From the NCBI RefSeq assembly GCF_000002425.4, contig NC_037258.1, forward strand, positions 1,502,993-1,566,992: 64,000 nt of DNA, read 5' to 3'. The notes beneath the pieces are model-generated. The model was not told where the DNA came from. It saw nothing but the letters and a program-made list of their open reading frames with translations, and made no database searches. Positions within the stretch are counted from its first letter, which is position 1. Every line of letters starts with the position of its first letter. A program made the position numbers and the translations under genes. This document shows, piece after piece, positions 58,321 to 64,000 of this stretch. The stretch comes from Physcomitrium patens (taxonomy: Eukaryota; Streptophyta; Bryopsida; Funariales; Funariaceae).

Positions 58321-59826
58321 GGCTCAGACGACGTGTCCCCAAAAGTCCGTTTTCTCGCGCTGTGAGCCACATTGGTTGTGACGACCACTACGAGATCGGA
58401 TTCCCGCCACCTGAGACTCGACTTCTCAGTGGTGGTGACCACGTACGATCCCCAGCGAGGGAACGGATGGACGGAGTTCCCATGCGACGATGAGATCAAG
58501 ACGGAGTTGGACGTCCGTCAACTTTCAGTTCCGGAGATTCGTTCAAAGCAAGGATCAGCCAGTCAGCCAGGCTTCCTTTTTCGCCGGGAAGCAGGCGAGT
58601 TCCGCTGGCCCGACGCCCCGGAACGACGGCTGGATCTCGACGCCATGTCTGGCACGACGAAGCTCATTTTAGTCCCACTCGGTGTAGGTGCGCCTCGGAA
58701 ACGCTGAAATTACTCTAGAGTCAGAGTAGTGCGGTTTGCTGGTACTGGAACGCAGTGGAACTGGATAGTCGAGGATCAGTGCGCATTGCCATATTTTATT
58801 CGAGTGCGCTTCGAGGTTTCGAGGAGAAACTGTTGTGGCTTAGGCGTGGCTGCTTGCGTCGATAGTGCTTATTTATGCTGTCTGGTGCACAGTTAATTCT
58901 CTGGATAATTGAGCGTGGGGGCATTTTCGAGTTCACAGTGTAGTGCAGGGGCGGTTGATTGGGTGTCTGCGAGTGTTGAAACTGGTTTCGAATAGAGGTG
59001 AATAGTATTTGGAAGCTGCCTCAGGGACAGGCATCGCCAGTTCGGCGTTTGGAGGAGTGGAAACAATGGGTCTTGTGTAAGCGTTGAAGTAATCCATGGG
59101 CTTCGGCAAGGGCCGTTGAAGTGAGACAGCAGGTTGAAGAGGTTGGCGTAACAGTGACTCTTTTTGCAATTTAAAGTCTGATTCTCGGACTTTGATATCA
59201 ACTAGCCTAGAATTTTTCATTTTGATCTGTGTCGAAGCTGCAAGAAGTTCTGGGACGTTGTGGAGCTCTACAAGTGGCTTGTGCATTGAATGCGTATCCT
59301 TGCATGCTTTTAGCAGTATCTGTCTGGGACCACGAGTGCACGGAACCGAGCAAGTTCTAAGAGGCTGTTTCATTATTCAAAGAGATCTTTCCTTGCGTTT
59401 GACTCGCGGCATCTTGAATAAAGTTTGTTCTTTCCGAAAGCACTCCGCACAGCCGATTCGGGATTTTTCAAGAAGGTTCAGTGTTTGATTTCAGAATATA
59501 TCAAAGTTTGCGAAATTCGTTATTTCATTAAATTCTGCGGCAAGAGATAGCGGGAGCACTCTGAAGCCGACTGATCCCGAAGCTGACGATGAAGGCTCAC
59601 TGCTTTGGTTGCAAAAGAGCAGTGGTTCGTGCGCAGGCCTTAACTGGATTTACCTTCGGATGAAGCCCTCGCAATAGTAGAGTGAGGCTGTCCGTTTGGG
59701 ATATAGCATTTGGCGAATCATGGGAAGTTGTTTTTCTACCTTCGCCTTTAGGGCATATTTAGAAAGTAGCGTTGGAGCATGGCCGTGAAGCTTTGGAGCG
59801 GCAAGGGCGAGTAAGCGAGGTTCAAG
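58321..59826 (+). promoter_or_regulatory. RAD21 5' flank and probable 5' UTR
   Basis: GC-balanced DNA directly upstream of the RAD21 start. No clear TATA box and no start site can be fixed from sequence. A short upstream open frame lies at 59,779-59,814. Long frames on both strands here lack family resemblance and are probably chance. Confidence 0.4.
59779..59814 (+). promoter_or_regulatory. upstream open reading frame before RAD21
   Basis: ATG at 59,779 opens 11 codons (MAVKLWSGKGE) ending in TAA, 12 nt before the RAD21 ATG. If the mRNA starts further upstream, ribosomes would meet this ATG first, so it may lower RAD21 translation. This is inference; the transcript start is unknown. Confidence 0.45.
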
Positions 59827-62800
59827 ATGTTTTACTCGCAGTTGATATTGGCGAAAAAGGGTCCGCTGGGGACCATATGGATAGCTGCTCATTTGGAGCG
59901 CAAGTTGCGGAAGAATCAGGTCACGGAAACAAATATTAGCGTATCCGTCGGTAAGTGTGCTCCTAACTCGTTTAAGGCATGGAAACCGAACGTTGGAGAG
60001 GGCATTCTTTGTAAGTTACTCCTGGTGACACATCTGGAAGCCAGTTTGCAGCCGTGTAACCAAAAAAATGTATGAACAAGTAGTAGGGAATAATCAGACA
60101 GACTGAGTAAAGTTGGGTTTGAGTGAGGTTTCTTAATGAATGAAAGGGAAACGTAGGGTGGGCTAGTCGATGAAATGGCGATTTCGATTCCTCATGTCCT
60201 GCTGGTGCGAGAAAAAATGTCAAGGAAGTGGTGTGAGGTTTTGTTGAAAACGGGCGTGGAGCCACGTATTTCCTCTCAGGAAATGGAGAATGCTGTACAA
60301 TAGATGTAGCTGATTAATGCGGGTATGCCGTGCTGCACGTTTCATGCCAAGGGACGTTGATAATGATTCTTCTTTTCGAGACGTCTTTCAATCTGGGTGT
60401 AGATGTTTTTGTGTCAGTATGCTCTTGGTACCCCTTGGGCCAATTTGAGCACTTTTGAGGACTCTTGCGTGGTTCAATGATGCTCCAGATTTTGTGGCGG
60501 GGTACGGAGTATGTCGATTGGGTTAATTTGAAGATCTGTGCGGAATGTGCTGTATGATGTAGTGGATGAGTTGAGGGGTGAAACCCTTGAACTGCTGAGA
60601 GGTGTGATGTGTGGTAAGCCGGATGGGCATTATTTGGTTGGTGTCTGGAACACTAGCACGCGATATCCAACTGCGAGGTGATTTGCATGGGTTTTGTGTG
60701 ATCTGGTCTTGTCTTGGAGGAGAATGTGAGAGAAGGCGATGCACTTGTCGTAGGTGGTCTGATACGTCGCAATGTGGGTTTGGTGATTTGGCAGACTCCA
60801 TTTTGTTCCCGGAAGCTCCTATTGCTCTGAGGTTGTCTGGGCACTTGCTGCTGGGTGTAGTTCGGATTTACTCCCGAAAGGTGAACTACCTGTTCCATGA
60901 CTGCAGCGAAGCGCTAACAAAGATCAAGCAGGCGTTTCAGGCGGGGGCTGTGGACCTTCCGCCGGAGTCGTCGACAGCTCCATTTCAGGCGATCACTCTG
61001 CCAGAAAGTTTTGATCTTGACGAGTTCGAGCCTCTTGTGGAAAGGTAAAGCGTGTTTCTTGCCAGCGGGCACGGGTGACTTGGTTGTTGGTGGTTGGCGT
61101 GGGAGAGGGATTCAAGTGTTGCCTGGTGAAACTTGTGACTTGTGAGCGGGGGAGGCGTGGATGTTGTATTGGTGATCGCTTGGGCGAGGGTTTTGTGATT
61201 GAGTGCCTATCTGGTGTTTGGGATTATGTGGAGGTTTTGCAAACAGAATGCGGTCCATTTGAGTATTGGAATTGAAGTCACTTGTTGTCTCTGAGAGCAT
61301 CCAAGCAATTTGGTCTGAGAGGGATTTGTATGGGTGGTGTCGGACGAACAGGGTTACGGATGACCATGTCACTACCCGCGAACTCATAACGCTGCAAGAT
61401 CGGATGGAGGAATATCGGATCGACTTTGACCGGTTGGACCAGATGGAGGCCATGGATTTGGAGCAGTTGCAGCCGATGCCCCCAGCTCCTCCTTCCATGG
61501 TAGGAGTGGAGGAAGAACTGGTAGAGGTTCCGGAACCTGAAGCGGAAGAGGTTCCGGAAGTGGAGATGCTCCGGGCTACAGTGGTTGCGCCGGCTGAGCA
61601 GCCCACTGATCTGTTCGCTCTTGAAAGGGAAACGGCGAGGTTGAGGAGGGACGTATCAGCCAGGTAAATATCTCCAGACTGTAGGTTGGACACCCGAATG
61701 TGATAAGGAGGAACTGGCATTCAGTGTTGTCTTGGAACGCACAGAGTTTAGTGTTCGATACGGAAGGTTTTGTTGGATTTGGCGTTTAGAGGGTTTGTGA
61801 ATGTTACTGTGATGTGCTTGAGCCCCAGAAGTTGGTGTTTATTTCAGTTTCAGCAGTGTGGATGATATTTAGAGACGATATGGATGGAGAGACCAGCGGT
61901 GGATGGTCGTCTGGAGACCGTAGTTGGAAGAAGGAGCCTCTAGCAGTTTAGCAAGCGGGTATTGAGCATGATTTTGTAACGTGTACATGGAATTGTAGGG
62001 TCACCGTTGAACCGATGGAGCAGCCGTTGGAGGTTGCTGAGATTGCGGAGGAACTGCGAGAAATCTCAGTAGAAGCGATCCCTGGCCTGATATCACCGAG
62101 GAGGCCCAGTCTTGAGCTACCAGGCGATGAAGATGTGCTGGCAACATTTTTAGGTGTGTGGCACTATCGTTGAGTCGTGTGATTCGGAGAAGATGTTTCA
62201 CAGTGTTGCGGTTGTTGGTGGTCCCGGCTAGAATGTGCTCAGTGGGATTATGGTGGTTACGTCCTGTGGTGTTGCAGATACTGTTAGCCCTGGGTCATGG
62301 TTGCGAATGAATCTGAAGGGTATGTTGATTAGAGTATCCGTGATGAGTAGCGATCCGCAGATGGTGGTGATACTTGTATGTTGCGTAATGCATGACATGA
62401 GGATGGTTCTGAGCGTTGACTGGTAACAGGGGCCAGGGCTACACCATCTTTGAGAGTCATGGCTACTCCCAGTGAGGAGGCTCCTGCTCGGAGGGTGAGG
62501 CGGGGTCCAAAGGCTGTGGGCAAGAAGAGGAAGCTTGTGCTTGACGCGGCGACGGTTCTGCATGGAGAGTAAGGAGGCGTTATTGGTCCATCGCTGTGGA
62601 TTTTGTGGAACATGATTGAGGTTATGAGAAACATGCAATGTTGCGTTTGGTTGGAGAGGCACGTGCTGACTTGGGTTGAGATGAACTGTGTTCAGCGTGA
62701 TGAGGCAACAGTTGGCGAATTCAAGTGACATTCGGAGGGTGCGCAAGAAAGCTCCATGCACTCGGAGTGAGCTGTGGATCGTGCACAGACAGACAATAGG

Positions 62801-63865
62801 ACAACAAATCTTTAGCGAGCCTTCCGTGCCTGGTACCCATCAACGTTTGTCTTACTATTGCAGCGTGGGCCGAGTCATCGTGGGAAGTGCCAGAAATTGT
62901 GGTCGTTGTGTGCGATTGCTGCCTTGCCTCTGGGCTTTGTACGGATTCGACTTTGTGACGAGTCCGTGGTTGAGAGAGGTCGGTTCGGTCGGGTGATGGA
63001 GAGAATCTTGTTTGTGTTGGGCTGTTAGTGAGAAGTGAGGTCTGATGGTTTGTGCAGGTGTGAGCGACGCGTTGCGGGTGCTTTATGACCGTGTGTTAGT
63101 GACTGGTGCTGCGGACTTGCCATCAGCTGGGCGTGAACGGGAAGTCACCCCCGAGGCATACCGGGAGGAACCAGAAGTTGAGCGAGCAGCGGGTGCTGAA
63201 CCGGCGGGTGAGCTGGTCGAGGAGCCAGGTCTGGAGTTGGCTGTGGAGGAGCCAGTCATGGAGGCAGTTGCTGAATTGCCACCTGAAGCAGGTGTAAATC
63301 CTACGCCCTCCGCGGGTCCACTAGTGTTGTTATGGTGATGGTTGATTAACGTGATGTTTGGAGTCCCCCCTCTCTTGCCATGGTGAGGGTGTCGGATAGT
63401 GAAGTGTGTTACTTCGGTTTTGCGCCCCAATATATTTACGGACGGTTCTGAAACGAAGGTTTGCTTGGCATCGAATCGGAGTTGTTGCACAAGGTTGCTG
63501 CAGAAGCAGAGGCCGTAGCAGAGGCGGTTGCGGGAGGGGAGGCCGTAGTCCTGGAAGGAGTGGATGGAAGAACTATTATCGTGCTGGAGGACGACGGGAC
63601 AATTATTGACGAGGGCCCATCTTCGTTGGTTGCAGTGAAGGAAGAAGTTGTTGAGGAGGAGATTCAGGAAGAGGTATGCGTCAGTGGAAGATTGGAGGGG
63701 GAGCTTTTAATGCTATTTCCAGCACAGGATTGGATTTGAGATGATTTCATGACGAGACTTGGTGGAGTTTTGAACTGCATGAGTTGCGTACGTCTGGTGA
63801 GGAGCATGCTAACTTGTGTTCTTTTGACCAGGAACTTGGGTTTCTCGGGGAGCCAAGAGAAACAG
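59827..63865 (+). CDS. RAD21: cohesin subunit RAD21/SCC1 (plant SYN type), N-terminal part
   Basis: Kleisin that bridges the SMC1-SMC3 heads and closes the cohesin ring around sister chromatids; separase cuts it at anaphase. It starts 'MFYSQLILAKKGPLGTIWIA', the conserved kleisin N-terminus that binds SMC3, almost identical to flowering-plant SYN2-SYN4. Exons, all GT-AG and in phase: 59,827-59,950; 60,795-61,044; 61,352-61,663; 61,999-62,153; 62,430-62,568; 62,696-62,832; 63,058-63,291; 63,459-63,673; 63,832-63,865. Exons 1-2 hold the kleisin head ('YSRKVNYLFHDCSEALTKIK') and exon 3 has 'VTTRELITLQDRM'. Exons 5-6 carry the basic, conserved 'SDIRRVRKKAPCTRSELW' region. Exons 7-8 are acidic, Glu/Ala-rich linker. 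About 533 codons are visible; the C-terminal winged helix that binds SMC1 lies past the window. The N-terminal call is very secure; exons 7-9 are less so because the linker is poorly conserved. Confidence 0.95.
59951..60794 (+). other. RAD21 intron 1
   Basis: 844 nt, GTAAGT donor and TTTGGCAG acceptor, splitting codon 42. It is much longer than the other visible introns (about 127-335 nt). First introns of this kind often hold regulatory signals in plants, but I see none that can be named. Confidence 0.85.
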
Positions 63866-64000
63866 GTGCAGCATGCGGCTTTTGCGCTCATCTGTTTTTT
63901 TTTTCTGAACGTTGCTGTTGTGTTTGTGTTATTTGTGCTAATATGATGTGTGATGGAACCTACTTGGTTGTTGCACTGCAATGGGCGTACTCTGTGCTGG

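Noticed and set aside
58372-58707. 111-codon plus-strand open frame upstream of RAD21
   Set aside because: It begins at TTG rather than ATG, has no family resemblance, and lies in GC-rich DNA where long open frames arise by chance.
58933-59373. 146-codon minus-strand frame antisense to the RAD21 5' flank
   Set aside because: It has an ATG, but I recognise no motif, and it overlaps the likely RAD21 5' UTR. Chance is the simpler reading.

Overview
The window is nuclear DNA of a land plant, most likely a bryophyte (moss-type). Four things point that way: a cohesin RAD21 gene that begins like the plant SYN2-SYN4 proteins, a tRNA-Tyr-like gene with the intron position plants use, Ty1/copia and Ty3/gypsy chromodomain elements, and plant-type LINEs with DUF4283-like and zf-RVT-like parts. 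The species cannot be read from the sequence; 'moss' is an inference from compact GT-AG introns, GC-balanced genes and very AT-rich, decayed transposon DNA.

Layout. 1-3,644: 3' part of a gypsy chromovirus (pol, chromodomain, 3' LTR). Its U3 holds a tandem array of near-perfect heat-shock elements. 3,645-6,232: AT-rich spacer, then a small GC-richer island with a decayed tRNA-Tyr-like gene. 6,233-11,459: a second, heavily decayed gypsy element. About 11,480-33,560: a stack of nested transposons on the minus strand. It has a 5'-truncated LINE and a near-complete LINE. The near-complete LINE is split by copia element 1 (13,140-18,530, target duplication GAGCT), two copies of an unclassified 1.3-kb repeat, and copia element 2 (27,332-33,348, minus strand, target duplication TCATA/TCATG). 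34,620-41,760: LINE fragments around a third gypsy element (35,147-40,866) with an unusual double LTR at its 3' end. 41,800-43,780: GC-richer island with a possible host exon. 43,780-47,990: AT-rich DNA with dispersed repeats. About 47,990-53,410: a Helitron on the minus strand, interrupted inside the Rep gene by a 1.93-kb Tc1-like DD34E transposon. That transposon itself carries a short LTR-like block rich in heat-shock-element motifs. 53,410-55,560: AT-rich DNA with tandem repeats. 55,560-57,150: GC-richer island with possible host exons on the minus strand. 57,150-59,826: low-complexity DNA, then the RAD21 5' flank. 59,827 to window end: the first nine coding exons visible here of RAD21 on the plus strand, with the C-terminal part lying beyond the window.

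Only RAD21 is a confident functional host gene. All LTR elements are fossils. Copia 1 and copia 2 are the youngest, with LTR differences of roughly 10% and 7% counted by eye. Gypsy elements 2 and 3 are much older. The decay is dominated by transitions, as expected for methylated transposon DNA, while RAD21 keeps a balanced, CpG-containing composition.
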